Source: Flavobacteria bacterium GWA2_35_26
Lineage (GTDB): Bacteria; Bacteroidota; Bacteroidia; Flavobacteriales; Flavobacteriaceae
Direction of reading: 5' to 3'
Length of the DNA stretch: 64,000 nucleotides
Assembly (NCBI GenBank): GCA_001800905.1
Contig: MGWH01000002.1
Span: 434,001 to 498,000 of the forward strand
The notes under the pieces are model-generated. The model saw only the letters and a list, made by a program, of their open reading frames with translations, was not told the origin of the DNA and searched no databases. The position numbers were made by a program, and so were the translations under genes. Below, one piece after another: positions 1-8,321 of the stretch. Numbering within the stretch: the stretch's first letter is position 1; each line of letters starts with the position of its first letter.

Positions 1-610
1 AACGGGAAGCACCTTCAATACTTACTAAGGGCATACCTGGATTGGCCATATTGCCTTCTTTCACGAATGTGTTAGTCACTTCACCTGAAAAAGGAGCAGT
101 AATATTAGAATATGAAAATTGCGCCTGCACTTCGTTTCGCATTTGTTTAGCACCTTCTAAACCCGCTTTAGCCATTTCGTAGCGAGCGGTCATATCGTCT
201 AATTCTTTTTGAGATGCACTTTGTTGTTTGAACAAATTCGTAAAACGATCGTAATCTTTTTTGGCATTATTATATCCAGCAGTGGCTTGTAAAATTGCTG
301 CTTCTACTTGTGCTTTTTTGGCTTGTAAATCGGAATTGTTAATGCTAACCAAAAGTTGGCCTGCACTTACTCGCTGCCCAACTTGAACGTGAACTTTAGT
401 CACATATCCCATCATTCGGGTACTTAAATTAGCACTGTTTTCGGCTTCAATTTTCCCACTTGCAGTTACAAACTGGCCGTTGTTAGTAGATCCAACACCG
501 CTTAATTGAACTGCAATTGCTGGTTCATTAGTAGTGACTTCTTGTTTTTCTTTTCCACAGGATAAAAATGCGAAAGTAGAAAGTGTAAGGATGACTATTG
601 TCTTTTTCAT
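1..610 (-). CDS. RND efflux periplasmic adaptor subunit (HlyD/AcrA family), 3'-truncated by window edge
   Basis: Membrane-fusion (adaptor) lipoprotein that would link an inner-membrane RND pump to the outer-membrane TolC-like channel encoded just upstream. About 203 residues are visible; the C-terminus lies outside the window. The N-terminus is a lipoprotein signal (MKKTIVILTL..., lipobox FLSC, Cys18), so the mature protein should be membrane-anchored. After it come a lipoyl/barrel-sandwich half (VHVQVGQRVSAGQLL), a helical hairpin rich in Gln, Ala and Lys, and the returning lipoyl half (ITAPFSGEVTNTFVKEGN), the order expected of AcrA-type adaptors. It follows the tolC-like gene after a 37-nt gap, on the same strand and probably in one mRNA; the pump gene would be next, outside the window. 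Family call strong, substrate unknown. Confidence 0.9.
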   Translation of the reverse strand, partial: MKKTIVILTLSTFAFLSCGKEKQEVTTNEPAIAVQLSGVGSTNNGQFVTASGKIEAENSANLSTRMMGYVTKVHVQVGQRVSAGQLLVSINNSDLQAKKAQVEAAILQATAGYNNAKKDYDRFTNLFKQQSASQKELDDMTARYEMAKAGLEGAKQMRNEVQAQFSYSNITAPFSGEVTNTFVKEGNMANPGMPLVSIEGASR

Positions 611-647
611 GTCTATATATTTTGAAATTATCTGTTAATATTGATCG

Positions 648-1961
648 TTACTTTGTTAAAAATTGTACATATTCTTTGGTGAAATTATATTCAAAAACCG
701 CTTGAAGAAATTCCAATTCTTTTTGAGCCATCATGGTTTCTGACTGCAATAAATCGGTTGTTTTTTCCAATCCTTGTGTAAAACGGTTGGAGCGAATACG
801 GTAGGCTTCTTGTGATTGGTCGAACGCCAATTTGGACAAATTCACTTTGTTTTCAGCATCACGTAATTGGCGATTGGTTTTATTCAATTCCAACTGACTT
901 TGCGCTTTGTATTGTTGACTTTCTAGGCTTGATTTTTGGGAATCGGCTTTAGCTTTTTCTAATTTACCAATACTTTTAAATCCGTCAAAAACAGACCATG
1001 ATAATTGCGCACCAACTAAATATCCTTTAGCATTCGTACCCAAAAAGCTAGTATCGTACATTTCATAACTTCCAAAAGCATTCAATCTTGGCAAGAAACT
1101 CATTTTGTTAGACAACACCATTTTTTCATAAGCCTGAGACGCTTTATCCATGGCTTGAATGTCTTTTCTGTTTCCAGAAAGAACTGTATTCATGACATCA
1201 ATAGCAATACTATTATCCAATGTTTCTAATGGCTTGTAGATTTTGTTTGTATTGTCTTCATTCAACAAAAAGGCCAAATAATCCGAGGCGTTTTGTACAT
1301 TACTTGTAGCGTATTGTAATTGATTTTTTATTTCGTTAACACGTACTTGTACAGATAACAAATCTGTTTTTTGTAAAATACCTTGATTAAAATAATTGGT
1401 AATCAATTTCAAATTGGCATCTGCAGTTTGATTAGCTTTTGTTAATACTGAAACTGCCTTATAAGCCAATTGCAACTGCATAAACGCTTTATTCACTTCC
1501 AATTCTAAATATTCTTGTGTTCTTTCGGTTTGCAATTGAAAAGCATCCATTTTTGATTTGGCTGCTTGTCTGCCATACATACCATCGACATTAATCAAAG
1601 GTTGTAACACCTCAATTTTGGTTGCAAAGTTTTTCGTTTTGGCAGGATCGTTCAATAATGCAGGATTAAAATCGGAAGCCGATAGTATTTCCTGATTTAG
1701 TTTAGATCCAAAAGCCATTAAAGGGTTTGTAGTCGAAATTGCGGTATGCGAAGCTGTAATACTTGGTAAATACAACGCATTCGATTGTCTATAATCTGCT
1801 TGAGCCGATTTGAAATTTTCGTTCGCAATTTTTATTTGCAAGTTTTTGGCTAATGCTTTTTGACCAATTTCTTTTTTGGAAATGGTTAACGTATCCTGAC
1901 TAAATCCTAAAGTGGAAAAAGCCAAACATCCCATAAGTGTTACTACATGTAGTGTCTTCAT
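648..1961 (-). CDS. TolC family outer-membrane efflux protein
   Basis: Outer-membrane channel of a tripartite efflux system, 437 residues. A signal peptide (MKTLHVVTLMGCLAFSTLGFS) precedes a mature region that is mostly long amphipathic helices, with the internal duplication typical of the family: the first repeat runs to about residue 220, and the second contains VGAQLSWSVFDGFKS, the usual strand and turn before the last long helical pair. It is first in an operon with the adaptor gene 37 nt downstream. A -7 box (TACTTTTG, minus strand) lies about 23 nt upstream of the ATG, and an inverted repeat further upstream may bind a regulator. Nothing in the sequence shows the substrate. Confidence 0.92.
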   Translation of the reverse strand: MKTLHVVTLMGCLAFSTLGFSQDTLTISKKEIGQKALAKNLQIKIANENFKSAQADYRQSNALYLPSITASHTAISTTNPLMAFGSKLNQEILSASDFNPALLNDPAKTKNFATKIEVLQPLINVDGMYGRQAAKSKMDAFQLQTERTQEYLELEVNKAFMQLQLAYKAVSVLTKANQTADANLKLITNYFNQGILQKTDLLSVQVRVNEIKNQLQYATSNVQNASDYLAFLLNEDNTNKIYKPLETLDNSIAIDVMNTVLSGNRKDIQAMDKASQAYEKMVLSNKMSFLPRLNAFGSYEMYDTSFLGTNAKGYLVGAQLSWSVFDGFKSIGKLEKAKADSQKSSLESQQYKAQSQLELNKTNRQLRDAENKVNLSKLAFDQSQEAYRIRSNRFTQGLEKTTDLLQSETMMAQKELEFLQAVFEYNFTKEYVQFLTK

Positions 1962-1983
1962 AATTTATTTCTAATTAATGAAG

Positions 1984-1991
1984 CAAAAGTA
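1984..1991 (-). promoter_or_regulatory. -7 box of the tolC-adaptor efflux operon
   Basis: TACTTTTG on the minus strand matches the Bacteroidota -7 consensus TAnnTTTG exactly and lies 22 nt before the ATG of the tolC-like gene. No clean TTG at -33 is seen at standard spacing. Confidence 0.55.
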
Positions 1992-2013
1992 GAAGGGATA
2001 TACTATCGGGTCA

Positions 2014-2027
2014 GTAACAAATGTTAC
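2014..2027. promoter_or_regulatory. 14-bp inverted repeat upstream of efflux operon, candidate operator
   Basis: GTAACA-AA-TGTTAC is a perfect inverted repeat with a 2-nt centre. It falls where the -33 region of the promoter at 1984-1991 should be, a position where a bound repressor could block RNA polymerase. No regulator gene is visible beside it, so the binding protein is unknown. Confidence 0.4.
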
Positions 2028-2054
2028 ATTGCATGAAATAGAATATTGAAAACA

Positions 2055-2083
2055 AAAAACCTACTGCATAACAGTAGGTTTTT
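2055..2083 (-). terminator. intrinsic terminator after tRNA-Arg
   Basis: Stem CCTACTG / CAGTAGG with a 5-nt loop, flanked by A- and T-runs. Read on the minus strand it follows the tRNA 3' end directly and ends in a U-tract. Confidence 0.8.
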
Positions 2084-2084
2084 G

Positions 2085-2158
2085 TGACCGCGGCAGGGTT
2101 CGAACCTGCAACCCTCAGAGCCGAAATCTGATATTCTATCCAGTTGAACTACGCAGTC
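2085..2158 (-). tRNA. tRNA-Arg (anticodon TCG)
   Basis: Full cloverleaf of 74 nt read on the minus strand: acceptor GACTGCG/CGCGGTC (one T-G pair), D-stem GTTC/GAAT, anticodon stem TCAGA/TCTGA with loop TTTCGGC giving anticodon TCG (codon CGA), and T-arm GCAGG-TTCGAAC-CCTGC. The discriminator is A and CCA is not encoded. A terminator follows at once. Confidence 0.95.
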
Positions 2159-2175
2159 GGGGTATTTACGAATTA

Positions 2176-2203
2176 CGAAATTAAGATAATAATTTTTTGA
2201 CAA
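2176..2203 (-). promoter_or_regulatory. probable promoter of tRNA-Arg
   Basis: On the minus strand TTG (2201-2203), a 17-nt spacer, then TAATTTCG (2176-2183; 7 of 8 matches to TAnnTTTG). The tRNA starts 17 nt further on. The promoter overlaps the 3' end of the GatB/YqeY gene. Confidence 0.45.
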
Positions 2204-2630
2204 TAGTCGAGATGGTTTTACCATCCGCTTTTCCAGCTAATTCAGCAGAAGCTAAGCCCATTACTTTGCCCATAGCTGCCATTCCTGAAGCGCCATTATC
2301 AGCAATAATTTTAGCAACTACAGTTGCTACTTCATCTTCTGATAATTGAGCAGGTAAGAATTTCTCAATTACGGCTGCTTGTAACAATTCAGGTTCCGCT
2401 AAATCAGGACGACCTTGTTCGGTGTAGATATTGGCACTGTCTTTACGTTGTTTCACCAAACGTTGCAACAATTTAATTTCTTCCTCAGCACTGATTTCTT
2501 CTTTGGCACCACTTTCAGTTTGTGCTAAAAGCAAGGCTGATTTCACAGCGCGCAATGACTCTAATGCTAAGGTATCTTTGGCTCTCATGGCATTTTTAAT
2601 TTCGTCCATGATTAGTGTAGCTAAACTCAT
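2181..2630 (-). CDS. GatB/YqeY domain-containing protein
   Basis: 149-residue cytoplasmic protein of the YqeY family: an N-terminal helical part (MSLATLIMDEIKNAMRAKD) and a C-terminal domain resembling the tail of the GatB amidotransferase subunit (GASGMAAMGKVMGLASAELAGKADG). Family members are thought to interact with tRNA or glutaminyl-tRNA, but the role is not settled; the neighbouring tRNA-Arg is probably coincidental. The length is typical and the ATG is clear. A terminator separates it from ftsZ, so it is probably transcribed alone. Confidence 0.9.
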   Translation of the reverse strand: MSLATLIMDEIKNAMRAKDTLALESLRAVKSALLLAQTESGAKEEISAEEEIKLLQRLVKQRKDSANIYTEQGRPDLAEPELLQAAVIEKFLPAQLSEDEVATVVAKIIADNGASGMAAMGKVMGLASAELAGKADGKTISTIVKKLLS

Positions 2631-2770
2631 ATTTTATTTTTTTGTGTTTGATTTTTGTGTGCCAGATATTTAAAAAGCAAAAAAGCTATTGACTATTACT
2701 GGACTAAGGCTCGCAAATTTAGAACAATTTACCCGAACTAACAAAAGATAGATTGCAGCGGAATTAGGGT

Positions 2771-2803
2771 AAAAAAATAACCCGAAAATCAATGACTTTC
2801 GGG
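2771..2803 (-). terminator. intrinsic terminator of the dcw cluster, after ftsZ
   Basis: Stem CCCGAAA / TTTCGGG with a 9-nt loop, followed on the minus strand by TTATTTTTTT. It lies about 30 nt after the ftsZ stop and should end transcription of the division operon. Confidence 0.85.
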
Positions 2804-2834
2804 CTACTCTTGGTTTTGGTTAGTTTGGATATTA

Positions 2835-4784
2835 TTAATCTACATTGTCGTGCAAATACGAGTTGTTTGAACGCAACTGCAAGTCGTTGTTGCTGTCTGT
2901 TCCAACTGATATTCTCGAATTATTTGCAGCCGTTTGATTCGTAGAAAGTTCAACGCCTAATCTTTTGTAGGCTGGTTCTTTTTCATACTCATCAATTTTT
3001 GATACGTTATTGTGAAATTTATAATTGAATTCTTTCAACTTTCTTCTTCTCTCATCAGCACGAGCTCTAAGAGTTTCTTCAATTGTCATTTCCATTGGAG
3101 AAATTGATTCGAACTCAGAAGCATTGATGGTTGACTCTTCCATTTCTTTCATGGTGATGTTCAACTCTTCTGGAACTACTTCGGCTACTTTTTGAGTAGT
3201 TGCAGCAGCTGCAAAATCGTGTTCTGTTTCCATGTACTCTTCTAATGAATGGCGGATAACTCCGTTTTCAGCCACCTCAGTAATTGGTACAAATTGAATC
3301 GGATCAACTACATTGATATCTTTGATTTCATTGTCAGTCAATTCAAAAACCACTTTGTTTTCGTTAACCACTGGTTCTGATGTGAACAAAGGCAAATCGA
3401 AAGAGAAAGTAGCTTGTTCTTCTATTTGAACTGCTTTTGGCTTTGCCGTTTCGATAGCATGTGCCTCAGGCGTTGTGAACGTAAAATCGATGTCATTGAT
3501 TGGCGAAACGATCTCAAAAGTCACATCCAAATTTTTGATGAATTCAGACATTACAATCAAATCGTTTTCATTAGTTATTGGTTCGTAAACTGCAACTACT
3601 GGCTCTGCTACTTCTGCAACCACTGGCACTTCTTCTTCCAATAATTCAAATACAATTCTTTCTTCTATAGCTCCAGGAGTTTCAGCATTTAAATCGAATG
3701 CAGGAACAGTAGAATTAGATAAGTTATGAGTGATTTTTTGCTCATCCTCTAAAGCGTGGATGATTTTTTTAGGCTCAGAATTTACGATTTCATTTTGTTG
3801 CTCCAAGTCAAAACCCGTAGCAATAACAGTTACTGCGATAGCATCTCCAAGAGATTCATCTTCACCAACTCCCATGATAATATTCGCATTGAAACCCGCT
3901 TCCGATTGGATATGATCATTGATTTCACCAATTTCGTCCAAAGTGATTTCATTAGTTCCAGAAACGATAAGCAACAATACGTTTTTGGCACCTGTGATTT
4001 TATTGTCATTCAATAAAGGAGAATCTAAAGCAGAAATAATAGCATCTTTCGCTCTAGTTGTACCTTCAGCTATTGCAGAACCCATAATAGCTGTTCCACT
4101 ATTAGACAATACCGTTTTAGCATCGCGTAAATCGATATTTTGAGTATAGTGGTGAGTAATTACTTCAGCAATTCCTCTTGAGGCTGTTGCCAATACTTCA
4201 TCTGCTTTTGAGAAACCTGCTTTGAAACCTAAGTTCCCGTATACTTCTCTTAATTTGTTGTTATTAATAACAATAAGTGAATCCACTTGTTTGCGTAATT
4301 TTTCAATTCCGATTAAGGCTTGTTCTTGACGTACTTTACCTTCAAAAACAAAAGGAAGCGTCACGATACCAACAGTAAGTATATCACGTTCTTTAGCCAA
4401 TTGAGCAATTACAGGTGCAGCACCAGTTCCGGTACCACCTCCCATACCGGCAGTGATAAATACCATTTTAGTATTTTGATCTAACATTTTTTCAATGTCA
4501 GAAATACTTTCAATAGCTGATTGTTGTCCTACATCTGGATTTGCTCCAGCACCCAATCCTTCTGTTAAGTGAACTCCTAACTGAATTTTGTTAGGCACTG
4601 CACTGTTTTGCAAGGCTTGTGAATCGGTATTACAAACAATAAAATCTACTCCTTTGATTCCTTGTTTAAACATGTGGTTGATGGCGTTGCTCCCGCCGCC
4701 TCCAACACCTATTACTTTGATTACATTTGATTGGTTCTTTGGTAAATCAAATGAAATACTTCCAAATTCTGAGTTGCTCATCAT
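2835..4784 (-). CDS. ftsZ: cell division protein FtsZ with long acidic C-terminal linker
   Basis: Tubulin-like GTPase that forms the Z ring at mid-cell. The N-terminal GTPase core is complete: VIGVGGGGSNAINHM, the tubulin signature GGGTGTGAAP, NNNKLR, and the T7-loop region with FKAGFSKADEVL. The protein has 649 residues against roughly 380-400 for most FtsZ; the excess follows the core at about residue 330 and is low-complexity, rich in Glu, Val, Ala and Thr (EEEVPVVAEVAEPVVA). It ends with a basic stretch (ARADERRRKLKEF) and the tail YLHDNVD, probably the peptide that contacts partners such as FtsA. Last gene of the dcw cluster, 54 nt after ftsA. Two adjacent ATGs (4784, 4781) could both serve as start. 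Confidence 0.97.
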   Translation of the reverse strand: MMSNSEFGSISFDLPKNQSNVIKVIGVGGGGSNAINHMFKQGIKGVDFIVCNTDSQALQNSAVPNKIQLGVHLTEGLGAGANPDVGQQSAIESISDIEKMLDQNTKMVFITAGMGGGTGTGAAPVIAQLAKERDILTVGIVTLPFVFEGKVRQEQALIGIEKLRKQVDSLIVINNNKLREVYGNLGFKAGFSKADEVLATASRGIAEVITHHYTQNIDLRDAKTVLSNSGTAIMGSAIAEGTTRAKDAIISALDSPLLNDNKITGAKNVLLLIVSGTNEITLDEIGEINDHIQSEAGFNANIIMGVGEDESLGDAIAVTVIATGFDLEQQNEIVNSEPKKIIHALEDEQKITHNLSNSTVPAFDLNAETPGAIEERIVFELLEEEVPVVAEVAEPVVAVYEPITNENDLIVMSEFIKNLDVTFEIVSPINDIDFTFTTPEAHAIETAKPKAVQIEEQATFSFDLPLFTSEPVVNENKVVFELTDNEIKDINVVDPIQFVPITEVAENGVIRHSLEEYMETEHDFAAAATTQKVAEVVPEELNITMKEMEESTINASEFESISPMEMTIEETLRARADERRRKLKEFNYKFHNNVSKIDEYEKEPAYKRLGVELSTNQTAANNSRISVGTDSNNDLQLRSNNSYLHDNVD

Positions 4785-4838
4785 TTTATTTGGTTTTTGC
4801 TATTTGTTATTAATTTTATATTGTCTAAGGCCAAGCCT

Positions 4839-6218
4839 TTATTCTGCGTTATCTAAGAAATCTTTGATTTTATCTACATACTTGTCAAAAAACGATCTTC
4901 TAATTTGAGTTTCTGTCGACTTGTCTTTGGTTTCTGCTTTGGTAATTTCATCTGATTCTAAGTCAGCTTGAACTACTTCATTGGTTTCCATTACTGGCGC
5001 TTTATAGACTGGCATTTCTGGGGCTTGAGCCTGGTCTATTCTTACTGCACTCTGCGTTTTATTTTCGATGCTATTCATCACTAAACCAACTGCAGTTGCA
5101 TATAATGGACTTGATATTTCTTCGCTTGAATTGCCCGCTAAATGCTCGTTTGGATAACCAATTCTAGTATCCATTCCTGTGATGTATTCTACCAATTGCT
5201 TGATGTGTTGCAATTGAGATCCACCACCGGTTAGTACAATTCCAGCAATTAATTTTTTTCTAGGGTCTTCATGACCGTAAGCTTTGATTTCAACATAAAC
5301 TTGTTCAATAATTTCCACTACACGAGCGTGAATAATTTTGGACAAATTCTTTAACGAAATTTCTTTCGGTTCTCTTCCTCTTAAACCAGGAATAGAAACA
5401 ATTTCATTTTCTTTATTTTCACCAGGCCATGCAGAACCGAATTTCACTTTCAATAATTCGGCTTGTTTTTCAATAATAGAACAACCCTCTTTAATATCAT
5501 CTGTGATTACATTTCCTCCGAAAGGAATTACTGCAGTGTGACGAATAATACCATCTTTAAATATGGCTAAATCCGTTGTTCCACCACCGATATCAATTAA
5601 GGCAACACCCGCTTCTTTTTCTTCTTGGCTCAAAACCGCATCTGAAGAAGCCAATGGTTCCAATGTCAAACCTGATAATTCAATTCCAGAATCGTGAATA
5701 CAACGACCCACGTTTCTAATTGACGAAGCCTGTCCTACCACAACGTGAAAACTAGACTCTAAACGCCCGCCATACATTCCAATTGGTTCTTTGATTTCCG
5801 CTTGTCCGTCAATTTTAAATTCTTGAGGCAAAACGTGAATAATTTCTTCACCAGGAAGCATTGCTAATTTATTTACTTGATCAATCAACAATTGAATATC
5901 ATTCCCTCCAATTACTTCTTCAGGATTACTTCTGCTGATGTAATCGGTGTGTTGAATACTGCGAATATGTTGTCCAGCAATTCCTACAACACAATCTTTT
6001 ATTTTGTAACCCGAATTATTTTCGGCTTCTTGAACAGCATGCTGAATGGATTGAATTGTTTGCGTAATGTTATTGACAACACCTCTCGCCACACCTAAAC
6101 TTTTGGATTTTCCAACACCCAAAATTTCTAGTTTTCCGTACTCATTTTTCTTGCCGATCATGGCAACAATTTTGGTTGTCCCAATGTCTAAACCTACTGC
6201 AATATTCTCTTTTTCCAT
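4839..6218 (-). CDS. ftsA: cell division protein FtsA
   Basis: Actin-like ATPase that tethers FtsZ filaments to the membrane. Visible motifs: phosphate-1 loop VGLDIGTTKIVAMIG at the N-terminus, phosphate-2 region ALIDIGGGTTDLAIFKDG near residue 205, and the adenosine motif IVLTGGGSQLQHI near 330. The 1C subdomain lies between the first two. The 459 residues include an extended linker after about residue 395, ending in a basic, aromatic helix (RRSFFDKYVDKIKDFLDN) that fits the membrane-targeting amphipathic helix of the family. It lies between ftsQ (6-nt gap) and ftsZ in the usual order. Confidence 0.97.
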   Translation of the reverse strand: MEKENIAVGLDIGTTKIVAMIGKKNEYGKLEILGVGKSKSLGVARGVVNNITQTIQSIQHAVQEAENNSGYKIKDCVVGIAGQHIRSIQHTDYISRSNPEEVIGGNDIQLLIDQVNKLAMLPGEEIIHVLPQEFKIDGQAEIKEPIGMYGGRLESSFHVVVGQASSIRNVGRCIHDSGIELSGLTLEPLASSDAVLSQEEKEAGVALIDIGGGTTDLAIFKDGIIRHTAVIPFGGNVITDDIKEGCSIIEKQAELLKVKFGSAWPGENKENEIVSIPGLRGREPKEISLKNLSKIIHARVVEIIEQVYVEIKAYGHEDPRKKLIAGIVLTGGGSQLQHIKQLVEYITGMDTRIGYPNEHLAGNSSEEISSPLYATAVGLVMNSIENKTQSAVRIDQAQAPEMPVYKAPVMETNEVVQADLESDEITKAETKDKSTETQIRRSFFDKYVDKIKDFLDNAE

Positions 6219-6224
6219 TACCTC

Positions 6225-6947
6225 TTATTTTGTGCAAATTACTTGTTGTGTGAAACGAAGGTCAATTTTTTTATATTTATACAAAGAACTATCTACAACT
6301 GCTTTTTGAAAAAATGCTTTATAATTTTGAAATTTAGCATCCACATTTTTCGCTCCGCCGAAATCAATTTGATAATCAAAATTTCTATTCAACATTTTTA
6401 AGCTACCATTAGGCATAATTTGAATGGCAATGATGTTTTTTTTCAAAAATTCATCGTCATAAATTTTTCGAAATAATTCAGCTAAAGCTTCGCTATTTTG
6501 TTTGCGTATTACTCCCAAAACGAGTGGGACTCTGGCAGTAAAATTTGCCGACAACGGCATTGTATTTCCCTTGTAATCAATATAAAAAGAACGCTTACCA
6601 TCGAAAACCCTTACGATTGGAGTCTTCTGTTTCACCACTGCTTTCAACACCCCGTCGATAGTTACAAACACCTCTGATTCTTCAACCATTTGATTCGAAC
6701 TAACGGCTTTTTCTAATTTATTCAAATCTAATTTATCTTTTCGGATAGCTGAAGCGTCTGCATTATTTTCTATTAACAATTTATTAACCGTTTCCTGTTT
6801 AAGAAAACTCGCGTTTTCTCCAACAAAAACCACTTTCGTTTTTGTTAATTTTCGGTTTTCATTTCGATTTGACGTAAACGAAAACAATACAATTACCAAC
6901 CCAAACATGAGTACTAACCGAATAGTAATCCAATTAAATCGTTTCAT
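6225..6947 (-). CDS. ftsQ: cell division protein FtsQ-like
   Basis: Bitopic membrane protein of the divisome, 240 residues. A short cytoplasmic start (MKRFNWITIR) leads into one membrane helix (LVLMFGLVIVLFSF), followed by a POTRA-like region (VFVGENASFLKQETVNKLL) and an FtsQ/DivIB-type beta domain. Sequence conservation in this family is low; the call rests on topology and on its place between murC and ftsA, where ftsQ is expected. Its ATG lies inside the end of murC (14-nt overlap), indicating translational coupling. Confidence 0.85.
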   Translation of the reverse strand: MKRFNWITIRLVLMFGLVIVLFSFTSNRNENRKLTKTKVVFVGENASFLKQETVNKLLIENNADASAIRKDKLDLNKLEKAVSSNQMVEESEVFVTIDGVLKAVVKQKTPIVRVFDGKRSFYIDYKGNTMPLSANFTARVPLVLGVIRKQNSEALAELFRKIYDDEFLKKNIIAIQIMPNGSLKMLNRNFDYQIDFGGAKNVDAKFQNYKAFFQKAVVDSSLYKYKKIDLRFTQQVICTK

Positions 6948-8283
6948 ACAAAGCTTTTTTTATTGAGGGTACCATTTCTCCTAAATCTCCTGCTCCAATG
7001 GTGACAATAATTCTAGAATCACTTGCTAAAATTGTAGGTATAAGATCTTCTTTGGAGACTAATTTTTTATTTTCATTGGTCATTTTATTCATTAACCATT
7101 GGGAGGTAATTCCTTCCATTGGCAATTCGCGCGCCGGATAAATATCCAACAAAACTACTTCGTCAAATTGAGATAAACTTTTTGCAAAATCATCCGCAAA
7201 ATCTTTCGTTCTACTAAACAAATGCGGTTGAAAAATAGCCAACACTTTTCGGTTAGGATACAATTCGCGCACCGCTTGGTGTACTGCATTTATTTCAGTT
7301 GGATGATGGGCGTAATCATCGATATAGACCAAATCTGGTGTTTTAATTTGATACGAAAAACGTCTTCTGATTCCTTTAAAAGAAGCCAATGCTTTTGCAA
7401 TCGCTTCAGAAGAAGTCCCAAAAGTTTTGGCCATTGCCAAAGCCATCAAGGCATTCATCAAATTATGTCTTCCAGGCAATCCAAAAGCGATATCCCGAAT
7501 CGTTTCTGTTGGCGTTTGCACGTCAAAAACATAACTGCCATTTCCCACTCTTACATTAAAGGCTTTGTACACCGCCTCTTCGTTTACTGAACAAGTCACG
7601 CCTTCAATTGGCAATTCATTGGTAATAAACAATTGGCTTTTATCTTCAACTTTATTGGCAAATTCAACAAAGGAAGCTTCAATTTCTTCGCTTGTTCCGT
7701 AAATATCTAAGTGGTCGGCATCCATAGAAGTAACACAAGCAATATTTGGATGCAAATGCAAGAACGAACGATCAAATTCATCCGCTTCAACAACGGTAAC
7801 CGTCTTTCCTGTACCAATTAAATTAGAGTTGTAATTTTCTACAATTCCACCCACGAAAGCAGTCACATCAGCACCACTTTCAAATAAAATATGACCTAAA
7901 ATACTAGAAGTTGTTGTTTTACCATGCGTTCCCGCTACTGCAAAACAAAACGTATCTTTAGTAATAATTCCTAGCACTTCGGCACGTTTTTTTACTTGGT
8001 ATTCTCGCTCTAAGAAAAAGTTCCATTGCGAGTGCGTTACCGGAACAGCTGGGGTAATAATGACTAACGTATTTTCAATATAATAGTCTTTTGGAATTAA
8101 ATCAATTCGGTCTTCAAAGTGAATAGAGATACCGCTTTCAATTAATTCATCGGTTAACATGGAAGGTGTTTTATCGTATCCCGAAACATTTTTTCCGATG
8201 GTTTTGAAATAACGCGCCAAAGCACTCATTCCGATTCCTCCGATTCCTATAAAAAAGACGTTATGTATTTGATTTAAGTTCAT
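6934..8283 (-). CDS. murC: UDP-N-acetylmuramate--L-alanine ligase MurC
   Basis: ATP-dependent ligase adding L-Ala to UDP-MurNAc, the first step of stem-peptide synthesis in the cytoplasm. Motifs: Rossmann-like N-terminus VFFIGIGGIGMSALARY, ATP-binding P-loop AGTHGKTTTSS, substrate-side EADEFDRSFLHL, the central-domain motif LPGRHNLMNALMA, and DDYAHHPTE typical of MurC. A start five codons upstream would use TTG; the ATG giving MNLNQIHNVFF matches the family N-terminus, giving 449 residues. 38 nt after murG; overlaps ftsQ. Confidence 0.97.
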   Translation of the reverse strand: MNLNQIHNVFFIGIGGIGMSALARYFKTIGKNVSGYDKTPSMLTDELIESGISIHFEDRIDLIPKDYYIENTLVIITPAVPVTHSQWNFFLEREYQVKKRAEVLGIITKDTFCFAVAGTHGKTTTSSILGHILFESGADVTAFVGGIVENYNSNLIGTGKTVTVVEADEFDRSFLHLHPNIACVTSMDADHLDIYGTSEEIEASFVEFANKVEDKSQLFITNELPIEGVTCSVNEEAVYKAFNVRVGNGSYVFDVQTPTETIRDIAFGLPGRHNLMNALMALAMAKTFGTSSEAIAKALASFKGIRRRFSYQIKTPDLVYIDDYAHHPTEINAVHQAVRELYPNRKVLAIFQPHLFSRTKDFADDFAKSLSQFDEVVLLDIYPARELPMEGITSQWLMNKMTNENKKLVSKEDLIPTILASDSRIIVTIGAGDLGEMVPSIKKALYETI

Positions 8284-8321
8284 ATTTTCTTGCAACAAAA
8301 CACCAATGCGTTCTGTTTATA

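Noticed and set aside
2024-2224. Minus-strand open frame of about 66 codons across the tRNA-Arg gene
   Set aside because: It reads through the tRNA cloverleaf and its terminator and overlaps the 3' end of the YqeY-domain gene; no protein features.
3414-4143. Several plus-strand frames opposite ftsZ
   Set aside because: Shadows of the ftsZ coding frame with no start context or recognisable protein features.
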